The notes under the pieces are model-generated. The model was not told the DNA's origin. It ran no database searches and saw only the letters and a program-made list of their open reading frames with translations. From Clostridiales bacterium (GTDB lineage: Bacteria; Bacillota; Clostridia; Oscillospirales; Acutalibacteraceae), in the NCBI GenBank assembly GCA_024690965.1, contig JAILOG010000016.1, forward strand, positions 62,001-126,000: a stretch of 64,000 bases of DNA, in the 5' to 3' direction. Below are positions 1 to 8,385 of this stretch, piece after piece (position 1 is the stretch's first letter; each line of letters opens with the position of its first letter). The position numbers were made by a program, and so were the translations under genes.

Positions 1-1159
1 GGGTGTTGTAACAATTAATATGCCCAGAATAGCGTATTTGGCTTCAAGCGAAGAGGATTTCTATAACCGTCTTGACAAAATGATGGATATAGCCGCGCGT
101 TCCTTAAAGGTTAAAAGAACAATAATTACAAATCTTATGAATGAGGGATTGTATCCTTACACGAAGAGATATTTGGGAACATTTGACAACCACTTCTCCA
201 CAATAGGTCTTGTTGGTATGAATGAGGCTTGCCTTAACGCGAAGTGGATAGGTATGGATATGACAAATGAGAAGGCTCAGAGATTTACAAAGGCTGTTCT
301 CAATCATATGAGAGAGCGTTTGTCTGACTATCAGGAAATGTACGGCGATCTGTATAACCTCGAGGCGACTCCCGCGGAATCTACCTCTTATCGTCTTGCA
401 AAGCATGACAGAAAGAGATATCCCGATATTATAACCGCATCTGACGCGGACACACCTTATTACACAAACAGCTCGCACTTGCCTGTAAGCTTCACAGATG
501 ATATTTTCACGGCGCTTGATATTCAGGACGAGTTGCAGACATTGTATACATCTGGTACCGTTTTCCACGCGTTCCTCGGCGAAAAGCTTCCCGATTGGAA
601 AGCCGCGGCTTCTATAGTAAGAAAAATTTCCGAGAATTACAGATTGCCTTACTATACTCTTTCTCCCACATATTCGGTATGTAAAGATCACGGATATATT
701 ACCGGCGAGCACTTCATATGCCCACATTGCGGAAAAGAGACTGAAGTTTACAGCCGTATAACGGGATATTACCGTCCTGTTAAGAACTGGAACAACGGTA
801 AATCTCAGGAATACAAAGAGAGAAAGACTTATAATATAGCGACATCTGTATTGACACATAACGGTCCCAAAAACGAGGCTTGCGTTTGCGAAACACCTAA
901 GGAGAAAAAATTTGACTTGCTTGAGGACGGAGTTTATCTCTTCGCCTCCGCAACATGCCCCAACTGCAAAATAGCGGAGCAGCTTTTAAACAAAGCGGAG
1001 ATCAAATATACAAAGGTTCTCGCGAACGATAACGCAAACCTCGCGAACGCGCTCGGCATTAAGCAGGCTCCTACACTTGTAAACGTTTTTGACGGCGAAG
1101 TTGAAAAATTCGCTTCTGTTGCCAATGTTAAAAAATATATCGCAGCTGTGAGAAGCTGA
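1..1159 (+). CDS. nrdD: Anaerobic (class III) ribonucleoside-triphosphate reductase, C-terminal part, fused to a redoxin domain
   Basis: Makes deoxyribonucleotides from ribonucleoside triphosphates without oxygen, using a glycyl radical. The frame is open from base 2 through the first ATG (base 20), so the gene begins left of the window. Numbering from that ATG, zinc-site residues are Cys221 and His224 (CKDHG) and Cys234/Cys237 (CPHCG); the loop RITGYYRP places the radical at Gly249. The reductase ends near residue 290. In the same frame, residues ~300-379 form a thioredoxin-fold domain with a CPNC centre at 313-316 and a cis-proline at 351 (QAPT). That domain could supply electrons directly (inference). 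No nrdG activase follows in the window; an intrinsic terminator does. The reductase call is secure; the redoxin role is inferred from the motif. Confidence 0.95.
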   Translation, partial: GVVTINMPRIAYLASSEEDFYNRLDKMMDIAARSLKVKRTIITNLMNEGLYPYTKRYLGTFDNHFSTIGLVGMNEACLNAKWIGMDMTNEKAQRFTKAVLNHMRERLSDYQEMYGDLYNLEATPAESTSYRLAKHDRKRYPDIITASDADTPYYTNSSHLPVSFTDDIFTALDIQDELQTLYTSGTVFHAFLGEKLPDWKAAASIVRKISENYRLPYYTLSPTYSVCKDHGYITGEHFICPHCGKETEVYSRITGYYRPVKNWNNGKSQEYKERKTYNIATSVLTHNGPKNEACVCETPKEKKFDLLEDGVYLFASATCPNCKIAEQLLNKAEIKYTKVLANDNANLANALGIKQAPTLVNVFDGEVEKFASVANVKKYIAAVRS

Positions 1160-1177
1160 GAGGATTAAATGAATATC

Positions 1178-1216
1178 ACACCGCGTCGGACTTTTTACGC
1201 CTGCGCGGTGTTTTTT
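1178..1216 (+). terminator. Intrinsic terminator after nrdD
   Basis: ACACCGCG (1178-1185) pairs perfectly with CGCGGTGT (1204-1211) and runs into a T tract (1209-1216). It separates nrdD from the flavin reductase unit. Confidence 0.85.
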
Positions 1217-1220
1217 CAGA

Positions 1221-1249
1221 TTGAAAATAAAGCACATTTATGTTATCAT
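1221..1249 (+). promoter_or_regulatory. Sigma-A-type promoter for the flavin reductase unit
   Basis: TTGAAA (1221-1226), 17-base spacer, TATCAT (1244-1249) preceded by TGt (extended -10). It lies directly after the nrdD terminator and about 70 bases before the next start codon. Confidence 0.6.
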
Positions 1250-1318
1250 TTCGGTATCGTGTCAGAATTATCCGATATTAAGAATCATATTATTATAAAA
1301 ACGAAAGGCGGATTTAAT

Positions 1319-1819
1319 ATGTCAGAATTAATTAAATCAGATTACAGCGCGCTCAGTTTTAACCCGTTTGACAAAATAGGAAAACAGTGGATGCTCATAA
1401 CGGCAGGCAATGAGTCGGGTCTTAACACCATGACCGCGAGCTGGGGCGGAATGGGCGTTTTGTGGAACAAAAATGTTGTATATATATTTGTTAGACCGCA
1501 AAGACACACTCTGGGATTTATTGACAACAGCGATTATTTTTCGCTTTCTTTCTTTAGTGAGGAATATAAAAAAGCGCTTTTACTTTGCGGAACAAAATCG
1601 GGAAAAGACTGCGACAAAGTGAAAGAAACAGGGCTTACACCCGCTTTTGATGAAAACGCTCCATATTTCAAAGAGGCAGAAACGGTGCTTATCTGCAAAA
1701 AGCTTTACCGTCAGCAATTAAGCCCGGACTCTGTTGTTGACGAAAGAGTATTTAAGGAGTATAATGATGACTACCATTTTGTATTCGTGGGCGAAATCAC
1801 GGAAGTGTTACAAAGATAA
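1319..1819 (+). CDS. Flavin reductase-like protein (FMN-binding split barrel)
   Basis: 166 residues, the usual size of small flavin-reductase-like proteins that bind FMN and reduce flavin with NAD(P)H or serve as partner oxidoreductases. Family features seen: NTMTASWGGMG near residues 35-45, VRPQRHT near 61-67, and SGKDCDKVKETGLTP near 95-110. The frame is open upstream of the chosen ATG, but this start has AAAGGCGG eight bases before it and starts further up would begin inside the nrdD terminator. It has its own promoter and is followed after 15 bases by the exporter gene, so the two are probably co-transcribed. The physiological substrate cannot be read from sequence. Confidence 0.85.
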   Translation: MSELIKSDYSALSFNPFDKIGKQWMLITAGNESGLNTMTASWGGMGVLWNKNVVYIFVRPQRHTLGFIDNSDYFSLSFFSEEYKKALLLCGTKSGKDCDKVKETGLTPAFDENAPYFKEAETVLICKKLYRQQLSPDSVVDERVFKEYNDDYHFVFVGEITEVLQR

Positions 1820-1834
1820 AAGAGGTGTTTCCCA

Positions 1835-2338
1835 TTGGGCGGACTTGTTGAACAGTTTATAGGTTTTTTCGGTAATTTGCCGAAAGAGCTGGTAATATTT
1901 ATAATTTCTATGTTTCCTATATTGGAGCTGAGAGGCGGACTTATTGCCGCTGCTTTGCTTGGTGTGGAAATGTGGAAAGCGATACCTATTTGTATGCTCG
2001 GTAACTTTGTACCGATACCGTTTATATTGCTGTTTATAGAAAAAATATTTAAGGTAATGAAAAACACAAAGCTTGTAAAGCTTGTGGACAGATTGGAAGC
2101 GAAGGCAAACAAAAGTGCAAAAACAATTATGAAGCATAAGCGTTTCGGGCTTACAATATTTGTCGGCATACCGCTTCCCATGACAGGCGCGTGGACGGGT
2201 GCTTTGGTAGCCGCGCTTTTTAAGTTTAAGCTTAAAGAATCAATACCTTCAGTGCTTTTGGGACTTTGTATGTCGGCTACTATAATGACGATACTGTGCT
2301 ACGGTTTTCCGAGCCTTTTCAGCGCGATAGTAGGATAA
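1835..2338 (+). CDS. Small multidrug export family membrane protein (COG2426 type)
   Basis: 167 residues, strongly hydrophobic, with an ELRGGLIAAALLG segment near residue 30 and a conserved-looking GIPLPMTGAWTGA segment near residue 115, which match the COG2426 'putative small multidrug export' family. The family name is historical and a transport substrate is not established. The start is a TTG at 1835: AGAGGTG sits seven bases upstream and no ATG is well placed. It follows the flavin reductase by 15 bases and precedes a FAD oxidoreductase by 27, so it is probably the middle of a four-gene unit. Several membrane helices are separated by a short basic loop (about residues 75-100). Confidence 0.75.
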   Translation: MGGLVEQFIGFFGNLPKELVIFIISMFPILELRGGLIAAALLGVEMWKAIPICMLGNFVPIPFILLFIEKIFKVMKNTKLVKLVDRLEAKANKSAKTIMKHKRFGLTIFVGIPLPMTGAWTGALVAALFKFKLKESIPSVLLGLCMSATIMTILCYGFPSLFSAIVG

Positions 2339-2365
2339 ATAATACTAAAAACAAGGTAATTAGCT

Positions 2366-3613
2366 ATGGATAAAAAAATATTTGATGTAGCAATAGTAGG
2401 CGGCGGTGCATCCGGTTTGTGTGCCGCCGCTTATATTTCAAAATACGGCAAAGGCGTAAGCTTTGTTGTAATAGAAAAAGAAAACCGTGTCGGAAAGCGG
2501 ATACTTTCCACGGGCAACGGCAGATGCAATATGACAAACGAGCATTTAAGCGCCGATAATTACAGAACAGATGACTGTTTGCTCATAAATAAACTACTTG
2601 AGCGGTACGGCACAAAAAAGCTTGAAGATGAGTTTTATTCTTTCGGGCTGCTCACAAAAGCGGACAGCGCGGGAAGAGTATATCCGTACAGCGAGCAGGC
2701 AAGCGCAGTGCTTGATGTTTTGAGAAAGTATTCGTCAGGTAATGAGCTTGTAGAGAAAAAAGCAATGTCCGTGAAGAAAAACGGTTCCGCATTTGCGGTT
2801 GAATGTTCGGACGGCAGCGTGATAAACGCCAAAAGAATTATTCTTGCCTGCGGCGGGTGCGTATCAACAAAGCTCGGTGCGGACGGAAGCGGCTATAAAA
2901 TTGTATCAAAACTCGGACATACCGTAACAAAGTGTTTACCGTCTTTGGCGCCGGTGTTTGTAAACAGCCCTTATTTGACGTCGCTTAAGGGGATAAGAGC
3001 ACATTGCCGTGTAAGCCTTTACAAGGGTAATAAACTGATAAAGTCGGAAGACGGCGAACTGCAGTTTGCCGATAACGCGCTTTCGGGTATTTGTGTTTTT
3101 CAACTAAGCCCTTATGTTAATGAAATGCTCTCGAAAGGCGATAAAGATATAACAATATCGGTTGACCTTATGCCGGAATACACGAAAGAGCAAATCAAAA
3201 ACATTCTCAAAAGCAAAATCAGTCTTTGCGAAAATTCAACGCTTGATGAATTATTTACAGGTGTGCTTAACAAGCGTATAGGACAGGCTCTGCTGAAATC
3301 CTCGAATACGTTGCCGTTTTCACGTGAAATCGGTACATTAAGTGAATCTGAGATAAGTAAAATAGCGAAAACTGTCAAAAGCTTTTGCTTTATACCATCA
3401 AAAATATCGGATAAAGAGAAAGCGCAGGTTACTCACGGAGGGGTGACCTGCGGAGAAATTGACCCCAACACAATGGAATCACGTCTGCAAAAAGGCGTAT
3501 ATATTGTAGGCGAGCTTTTAAACACAGACGGCGACTGCGGGGGATATAACCTTCACTTTGCCTTTTCAAGCGGATTTTTGGCGGCAAAAAGCTGTTTAAT
3601 CAGCCTTAAATGA
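2366..3613 (+). CDS. HI0933/BaiN-family NAD(P)/FAD-dependent oxidoreductase
   Basis: 415 residues. The N-terminus carries the Rossmann dinucleotide fold (VAIVGGGASGLCAA, residues ~8-21) followed by the family motif KRILSTGNGRCNMTN near residues 49-63, and the C-terminus has the second FAD contact GGYNLHFAFSSG. These are hallmarks of the HI0933/YhiN/BaiN family, flavoproteins that include the bile-acid dehydroxylation enzyme BaiN, although most members have no known substrate. No bile-acid operon genes are nearby, so a bile-acid role should not be assumed. The gene sits in a run of same-strand genes (flavin reductase, exporter, this, and another FAD protein 10 bases downstream), suggesting a shared redox function. 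Confidence 0.88.
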   Translation: MDKKIFDVAIVGGGASGLCAAAYISKYGKGVSFVVIEKENRVGKRILSTGNGRCNMTNEHLSADNYRTDDCLLINKLLERYGTKKLEDEFYSFGLLTKADSAGRVYPYSEQASAVLDVLRKYSSGNELVEKKAMSVKKNGSAFAVECSDGSVINAKRIILACGGCVSTKLGADGSGYKIVSKLGHTVTKCLPSLAPVFVNSPYLTSLKGIRAHCRVSLYKGNKLIKSEDGELQFADNALSGICVFQLSPYVNEMLSKGDKDITISVDLMPEYTKEQIKNILKSKISLCENSTLDELFTGVLNKRIGQALLKSSNTLPFSREIGTLSESEISKIAKTVKSFCFIPSKISDKEKAQVTHGGVTCGEIDPNTMESRLQKGVYIVGELLNTDGDCGGYNLHFAFSSGFLAAKSCLISLK

Positions 3614-3623
3614 GGAATGTAAT

Positions 3624-5222
3624 ATGATAAGAATCAACGATATAAAGCTTCCTCTCAATTATAAAGAAGAAGATTTGAAAAATGCCTGCGCATCGGTACT
3701 TCATATAAACACCGATAAAATTAAAGAAGCTTTTCTAATAAAAAAGGGCATTGACGCCAGAAAAAAAGACGATATTCGATTTTCTTTAACTGTTGATTTG
3801 ATTTTGAGCTGTAATGAGCAAAATATTCTTTCACGTTGCAAATCGCAGAATATAAATCAGTCACAACCGAATTATTATACATTTCCCGGAAAATACAACG
3901 GTAAAAACCGCCCTGTTGTGGTGGGCAGCGGTCCTGCCGGTTTATTTGCCGCATATATACTTGCGCAGTGCGGCGCAAAACCAATTATTTTAGAGCGTGG
4001 TTGTGACGTTGACGGGCGCAAGAAGAAAATTGATGATTTGAGAATTAACGCTGTTTTTGACGAAAACTGTAATATTCAGTTCGGCGAGGGCGGCGCGGGA
4101 ACATTCTCCGACGGCAAGCTTAACACAGGCATAAAAGATCCCCGAATAAAAGAGGTTTTGCGTGTATTTGCCGCGCACGGCGCGCCGCGGGAGATACTCT
4201 ATTCCGCAAAGCCGCACATTGGAACCGATAAGCTCGGCATTACCGTCAAAAATTTGAGAAATAAGATAATTTCGCTCGGCGGCGAGTTTTACTTTAACTG
4301 CAAAATGACGTCAATAAAAATAAAAGACGATAAGATTACAGGCATATGTTATCAAAACGGTGACTCCGAAAGCTTTTTGGAGTGTGACGATGTAATACTT
4401 GCGATAGGACACAGTGCGAGAGATACATTTGAAATGCTTGCGCAAAATGACATTCCAATGGCGCAAAAGCCATTTGCGATAGGCGCAAGAATAGAGCATT
4501 TGCAAAAAATGATAAACAAAGCGCAGTACGGTAAATTTGCAAAAAGCCAGTATCTCGGCGCGGCGGATTACAAGTTGGCGGCTCACGCGCCGAACGGTAG
4601 GGGAGTGTATACATTTTGTATGTGCCCCGGCGGTTATGTTATGCCGTCAGCGAGCGAGCGTGAAACTGTTGTTACAAACGGTATGAGCGAGTTTTCCCGT
4701 GACGGCGAAAACGCGAACAGCGCGTTGCTTGTTGGTATTGACTCCAAAGATTTCGGCAGTGAAGATATTCTCGCCGGTGTTGAGTTGCAAAGAAAAATTG
4801 AAAAATCGGCTTACATTTTGGGCGGCGGTGGTTATAAAGCTCCCGTTACTTTAGTCGGCGATTTTTTAAAGAAAACTGCGTCTTGCACGCTCGGTAATGT
4901 TAAACCGACGTATATGCCCGGGATAAGCCTTACAGACATACGAAAATGCTTGCCTGAATATATATGCGACACAATGGCGTGGGGAATAGAGCAGTTCTCA
5001 AAAAAAATATACGGCTTTGACTCACCCGATGCCGTGCTGACAGCCCCCGAAACGAGGAGCTCGTCTCCCGTGAGGATACTAAGAGGCGAAGATATGCAGT
5101 CGCTCAAAATTAAGGGGCTTTATCCCTGTGGAGAGGGCGCAGGCTACGCGGGAGGAATAACGTCGGCGGCAGTTGACGGAATCAAGTGCGCTGAGGCGGT
5201 AATAATGAAGAACATACTTTAA
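3624..5222 (+). CDS. FAD-dependent dehydrogenase-like protein (COG2509 type)
   Basis: 532 residues. An N-terminal domain of about 85 residues precedes the FAD-binding fold (VVVGSGPAGLFAAY, ~97-110), then a characteristic IQFGEGGAGTFSDGK stretch near 150-165 and the C-terminal PCGEGAGYAGGITSAA motif near 495-512. This layout matches the uncharacterised FAD-dependent dehydrogenases of COG2509 found in most Clostridia. The reaction is unknown. AGGAATG supplies the ribosome site, 10 bases after the BaiN-type gene, so both are likely made from one message. No terminator-like hairpin is evident in the 97 bases after it. Confidence 0.85.
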   Translation: MIRINDIKLPLNYKEEDLKNACASVLHINTDKIKEAFLIKKGIDARKKDDIRFSLTVDLILSCNEQNILSRCKSQNINQSQPNYYTFPGKYNGKNRPVVVGSGPAGLFAAYILAQCGAKPIILERGCDVDGRKKKIDDLRINAVFDENCNIQFGEGGAGTFSDGKLNTGIKDPRIKEVLRVFAAHGAPREILYSAKPHIGTDKLGITVKNLRNKIISLGGEFYFNCKMTSIKIKDDKITGICYQNGDSESFLECDDVILAIGHSARDTFEMLAQNDIPMAQKPFAIGARIEHLQKMINKAQYGKFAKSQYLGAADYKLAAHAPNGRGVYTFCMCPGGYVMPSASERETVVTNGMSEFSRDGENANSALLVGIDSKDFGSEDILAGVELQRKIEKSAYILGGGGYKAPVTLVGDFLKKTASCTLGNVKPTYMPGISLTDIRKCLPEYICDTMAWGIEQFSKKIYGFDSPDAVLTAPETRSSSPVRILRGEDMQSLKIKGLYPCGEGAGYAGGITSAAVDGIKCAEAVIMKNIL

Positions 5223-5319
5223 AATAATTAAAAAAAATTTATATTTTTGTCCGAAAATGCCTTTCTCGCGTGTTTATACTATGCAGGAGAATACCTTTAC
5301 GCTTTAAGGGGGTAATAAA

Positions 5320-7221
5320 ATGAAAGCATTACAAAATTCTGGTAAAGCTACATTGAAAAGAATTTTATCAACACTGCTTGTATGTATGTTGATGTCAGGT
5401 GTGTTGGTAACGTCTACAGCAAGCGCGCAGGAAGGAAATGAATCTGACGGTGAATACTATACATATTACTTCTTTGCACCGGAAGATTGGTTTACTGCCG
5501 GCGACAGCATAGGATTATATTATTTTACACCAACTGAAAACGCAAAGTGGCCAGGAGTAGAAATATCATCAGAAAACTGTGTGTACTATTCTTTTGATCA
5601 TGGACGAAAGGTGTATAAAGTGCAGGTGTGGCAGGAAAATGCCGATACAAAAGATAATTTGGTTACTACTCCGCTTATTATCTTTAATTCATTTGTTGAC
5701 GAGGACGGAGGCATTACAAATATTCATTTTACCGGCAATATAAACACAGAGGGCTATCTTTTAGATGATGAAATCCCTTACGGCTCAGATACCGACGCGT
5801 TTCCCCACTATCCCGAAGGATTTGAAATATACAATTTCAACAATATGATTTATGTTCCCAATACAGATATTCCTGCTTTATCAGAGTTTTCCAATGTATC
5901 TGTTATTAAAAGCGGAGTGTGGTATTATTACTACGGAAACGGTGAGTATGGGGTAGAGAGAACAAAAACGGGGAAAAGCGGAAATAACATTACCTGGGAG
6001 TATGACGCCGTGACACATACCCTTACCTTAAGCGGCGAAGGCGATATGACCGATGACTTTAGCTGGAAAGAATATAATTTTTATATCGAAAATATTGTCA
6101 TAGGCGATAAAATCACCGGCATATCCAAAGAAGCCTTCACCAATATGTATGAACTTACAACCGTAAAACTTGGAAACAGCGTTTCTTTTATAGGAACAAG
6201 GGCTTTTCAATGCTGTGAAAGCTTGCAGGAGATAATTATTCCTGACAGCGTAAGAAAAATTGATTCAGGTGCGTTTTCTACGTGCAGATGTCTTGAAAAA
6301 GTCACGTTTGGAAATGGACTTACAGATATAGGCGAGGATGCTTTCAGTGAATGTGAAAAAATTGAAAATGTTATTATCCCCAACGGTGTAAAGACGATCG
6401 GCGATATGGCGTTTAGAGACTGTAACGGTATTAAGAGTATTGAATTGCCTGACAGTTTAGTGTTTATAGGCGGATATTCGTTTTCGGGTTGCAATAGCCT
6501 GAAAACTGTTAAAATACCAAAAAACGTACTAAGCATTGGATCAGGTGTATTTACCGGTTGTGCTGCTTTATTAAATATAGAAGTTTCAGACGATAACCCC
6601 GAATATTGCTCAAGCGCCGGAGTTTTATATAATAAAGACAAAACCATTTTGCTCTGCTGTCCGGGTACAAGAGTAAGCATTATTATCCCGGATACAGTAA
6701 AAGAAATAGCTCCCCGTGCATTTTTGGGATGTGAAAAACTAAAAAGTGTTACTTTCCCCATTGGCTTGGAACGTATAAACAGAAGCGCCTTTAAACATTG
6801 CAAAAGTCTTGAAAGCATAGTGCTTCCCGAGGGCTTAAAAGATATCGGTGAATATGCATTCGATTCTTGCTTAAACTTAAAAGAAATAATTATACCGTCA
6901 AGCGTTAATAATATAGGTTTAGGCGCGTTTAATGCTTGCGATAATTTAACTATTTATGCAGACAGAATATCATACGCGTATGAATACGCGCAAGATAACC
7001 ATATAAGATGTGTGTCTATTATTGCGGCTTTGGGCGATGTTAACGGTGACAGTGATGTTAATATGGAAGACGTTGTACAAATACAAAAGCACATTGCAAA
7101 GCTTTTAGAGCTTGATCCGATTCGTAAAAGATTTGCCGACTTTAACAACAGCGGCGATATAACAATGGCTGACGTAACAACTATGCAGAAATATATAGCA
7201 AAGCTGGTAAGTAGCTTCTGA
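5320..7221 (+). CDS. Secreted BspA-type leucine-rich-repeat protein with C-terminal type I dockerin
   Basis: 633 residues. A signal peptide (basic start, hydrophobic core, likely cut after ASA near residue 36) shows export. Residues ~45-120 form a small beta-rich domain with many Tyr/Phe/Trp (YYTYYFFAPEDWF), of a kind found beside carbohydrate-binding modules, but I cannot name it. From ~230 to ~545 run repeated LRR_5 (BspA/TpLRR) units of the form IP.SV..IG..AF..C.SL. Residues ~569-633 are a dockerin with two calcium loops (DVNGDSDVNMED and DFNNSGDITMAD), expected to bind a cohesin on a scaffoldin. AAGGGGG gives a strong ribosome site. Upstream only a possible -10 (TATACT, 5275-5280) without a good -35 was found. 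Likely a surface binding or adhesion protein carried on the cellulosome (inference). Confidence 0.9.
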   Translation: MKALQNSGKATLKRILSTLLVCMLMSGVLVTSTASAQEGNESDGEYYTYYFFAPEDWFTAGDSIGLYYFTPTENAKWPGVEISSENCVYYSFDHGRKVYKVQVWQENADTKDNLVTTPLIIFNSFVDEDGGITNIHFTGNINTEGYLLDDEIPYGSDTDAFPHYPEGFEIYNFNNMIYVPNTDIPALSEFSNVSVIKSGVWYYYYGNGEYGVERTKTGKSGNNITWEYDAVTHTLTLSGEGDMTDDFSWKEYNFYIENIVIGDKITGISKEAFTNMYELTTVKLGNSVSFIGTRAFQCCESLQEIIIPDSVRKIDSGAFSTCRCLEKVTFGNGLTDIGEDAFSECEKIENVIIPNGVKTIGDMAFRDCNGIKSIELPDSLVFIGGYSFSGCNSLKTVKIPKNVLSIGSGVFTGCAALLNIEVSDDNPEYCSSAGVLYNKDKTILLCCPGTRVSIIIPDTVKEIAPRAFLGCEKLKSVTFPIGLERINRSAFKHCKSLESIVLPEGLKDIGEYAFDSCLNLKEIIIPSSVNNIGLGAFNACDNLTIYADRISYAYEYAQDNHIRCVSIIAALGDVNGDSDVNMEDVVQIQKHIAKLLELDPIRKRFADFNNSGDITMADVTTMQKYIAKLVSSF

Positions 7222-7231
7222 CAAGCGAAAT

Positions 7232-7258
7232 TCCCCCGGTTTATTACAAGCCGGGGGA
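7232..7258 (+). terminator. GC-rich hairpin after the LRR-dockerin gene
   Basis: TCCCCCGG (7232-7239) pairs with CCGGGGGA (7251-7258) around an 11-base loop. There is no clear T tract, so termination may be weak; a processing or stability role is possible. Confidence 0.55.
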
Positions 7259-7317
7259 TAGATTTATACGCCGAAAAACAAGGTTTATAAAAAAATTGAA
7301 AAAATTTTAAAATAGTT

Positions 7318-7334
7318 CTTGACTTTTCCTGACT
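7318..7334 (-). promoter_or_regulatory. Second, inverted CtsR-like operator over the -35
   Basis: Read on the minus strand this is AGTCAGG, AAA, AGTCAAG: two heptads three bases apart, resembling the CtsR box but matching it less well than the downstream copy. It overlaps the -35 element. Confidence 0.45.
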
Positions 7335-7346
7335 TTGTGATAAAAT
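7319..7346 (+). promoter_or_regulatory. Sigma-A promoter of the ctsR operon
   Basis: TTGACT (7319-7324), 16-base spacer, TAAAAT (7341-7346) with TGa directly before it (extended -10). It is bracketed by CtsR-type operators, fitting heat and protein-stress control. Confidence 0.75.
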
Positions 7347-7357
7347 GTATATCAGAA

Positions 7358-7374
7358 AGTCAAAGAAAGTCAAA
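7358..7374 (+). promoter_or_regulatory. CtsR operator (heptad direct repeat)
   Basis: AGTCAAA, GAA, AGTCAAA: a perfect tandem heptad with three-base spacing, the known CtsR box architecture (consensus heptad GGTCAAA). It lies just downstream of the predicted transcription start and before ctsR, so CtsR would repress its own operon. Confidence 0.85.
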
Positions 7375-7394
7375 ATCAAACGGGAGTTGATAAT

Positions 7395-7853
7395 ATGAAA
7401 ATCAGCGACTTGGTGGCAAACTACATTTTGAATATGATAAACGAAGGTGAGGGAAATGCAGAAATAAAACGAAACGAACTTGCGACAATGCTCGGCTGCG
7501 TGCCAAGCCAGATAAATTATGTTATAACATCACGCTTTACACCCGAACAGGGCTTTATAGTTGAAAGCAGACGCGGCGGCGGAGGTTACATAAGAATAAG
7601 CAGAGTAAACCTAACACGCTCGGCATATCTTATGCATATCGTAAATTCAATAGGCGTAAGGCTTGATAACGCTTCCGCTTGTGCAATAATTGATAATCTG
7701 TCCGCACAGGGCGTAATCGACGAAAAAAGCTCCGCGCTTATGAAAGCGGCGTTATCCGACAAAGCATACGCCGAAATACCTGTAATATATAGAGACGTGC
7801 TTAGAGCGGCGATATTTAAAAATATGCTTATAGCTCAATCAAATAATATTTAA
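7395..7853 (+). CDS. ctsR: CtsR, repressor of class III stress genes
   Basis: 152 residues, the normal CtsR length. The N-terminal winged helix-turn-helix (residues ~1-70) contains the helix LGCVPSQINYVI and the glycine-rich wing RRGGGGYI (59-66), which in CtsR is the heat-sensing element and contains arginines that McsB targets. The C-terminal half is the dimerisation domain. CtsR represses clp genes until protein damage or heat releases it. Its own operator is at 7358-7374, directly upstream. First gene of the classical ctsR-mcsA-mcsB-clpC operon, with mcsA starting 13 bases after it. Confidence 0.96.
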   Translation: MKISDLVANYILNMINEGEGNAEIKRNELATMLGCVPSQINYVITSRFTPEQGFIVESRRGGGGYIRISRVNLTRSAYLMHIVNSIGVRLDNASACAIIDNLSAQGVIDEKSSALMKAALSDKAYAEIPVIYRDVLRAAIFKNMLIAQSNNI

Positions 7854-7866
7854 GAAGGTGATATTT

Positions 7867-8385
7867 ATGTTGTGTCAAAAATGCAATTTAAAAGAAGCTA
7901 ACACATATGTAAAAAGAATAATCAACGGAAAAGTAAGCGAATATCATTTATGTAACGAATGTGCCGAAAAAATGGGTTACAGCAATATGATGTCAACAGG
8001 CTTTAAAGATTTTTCAAATCTTTTGGGCGGCTTGTTCGGCGAGCCGTCAAGCGATTCTCTTATGCAGATTAAGCGCTGTCCTTGTTGCGGTAACAGCATA
8101 TCCGATATTGTAAATTCAGGTAAAGTGGGCTGCGCGGAATGTTATTCCGTGTTTAAAAGAGAGCTTATGCCTTCCATAAAGAAGATACACGGAAACACCG
8201 TGCACTGCGGTAAGGGCTCAACCGTGAAAAACGGTGACTCTAAGCAAAATGATACAGAATTTGTAATCAAAGATCTAAAACAAAAGCTTGCGGACGCGGT
8301 TGAAAAACAGCAGTTTGAGCTTGCGGCACAGCTTCGTGACCGTATAAACAGTTTGGAGAACAAGGAGGATAAAAACAATGGCTGA
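7867..8385 (+). CDS. mcsA: McsA, zinc-binding activator of the McsB arginine kinase
   Basis: 172 residues. Four CxxC-type zinc pairs are visible: Cys3/Cys6, Cys29/Cys32, Cys71/Cys74 and Cys89/Cys92. A UVR domain at ~137-168 (LAAQLRDRINSLE) is the interaction helix pair shared with ClpC and UvrB. McsA binds and activates McsB and acts as adaptor in CtsR control. The ATG at 7867 is chosen over an in-frame GTG at 7858 because that GTG is part of the ribosome site (AGAAGGTG), which is seven bases before the ATG. The last eight bases overlap mcsB, indicating translational coupling. Confidence 0.93.
   Translation: MLCQKCNLKEANTYVKRIINGKVSEYHLCNECAEKMGYSNMMSTGFKDFSNLLGGLFGEPSSDSLMQIKRCPCCGNSISDIVNSGKVGCAECYSVFKRELMPSIKKIHGNTVHCGKGSTVKNGDSKQNDTEFVIKDLKQKLADAVEKQQFELAAQLRDRINSLENKEDKNNG

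Noticed and set aside
104..859. 251-codon open frame antisense to nrdD
   Set aside because: Lies wholly inside a clear coding gene, Cys/Arg-rich composition typical of a reverse-frame shadow, no ribosome site.
2366..3613. Bile-acid 7-dehydroxylation function (BaiN)
   Set aside because: Family similarity only; no other bai genes nearby and most family members have other, unknown roles.
5275..5280. TATACT as promoter -10 for the LRR-dockerin gene
   Set aside because: No -35 at 16-18 bases; the nearest TTGTCC is 22 bases away. Not listed as a promoter.
6207..6818. 203-codon open frame antisense to the LRR gene
   Set aside because: Shadow of the repetitive LRR coding sequence; the LRR frame has signal peptide, repeats and dockerin.
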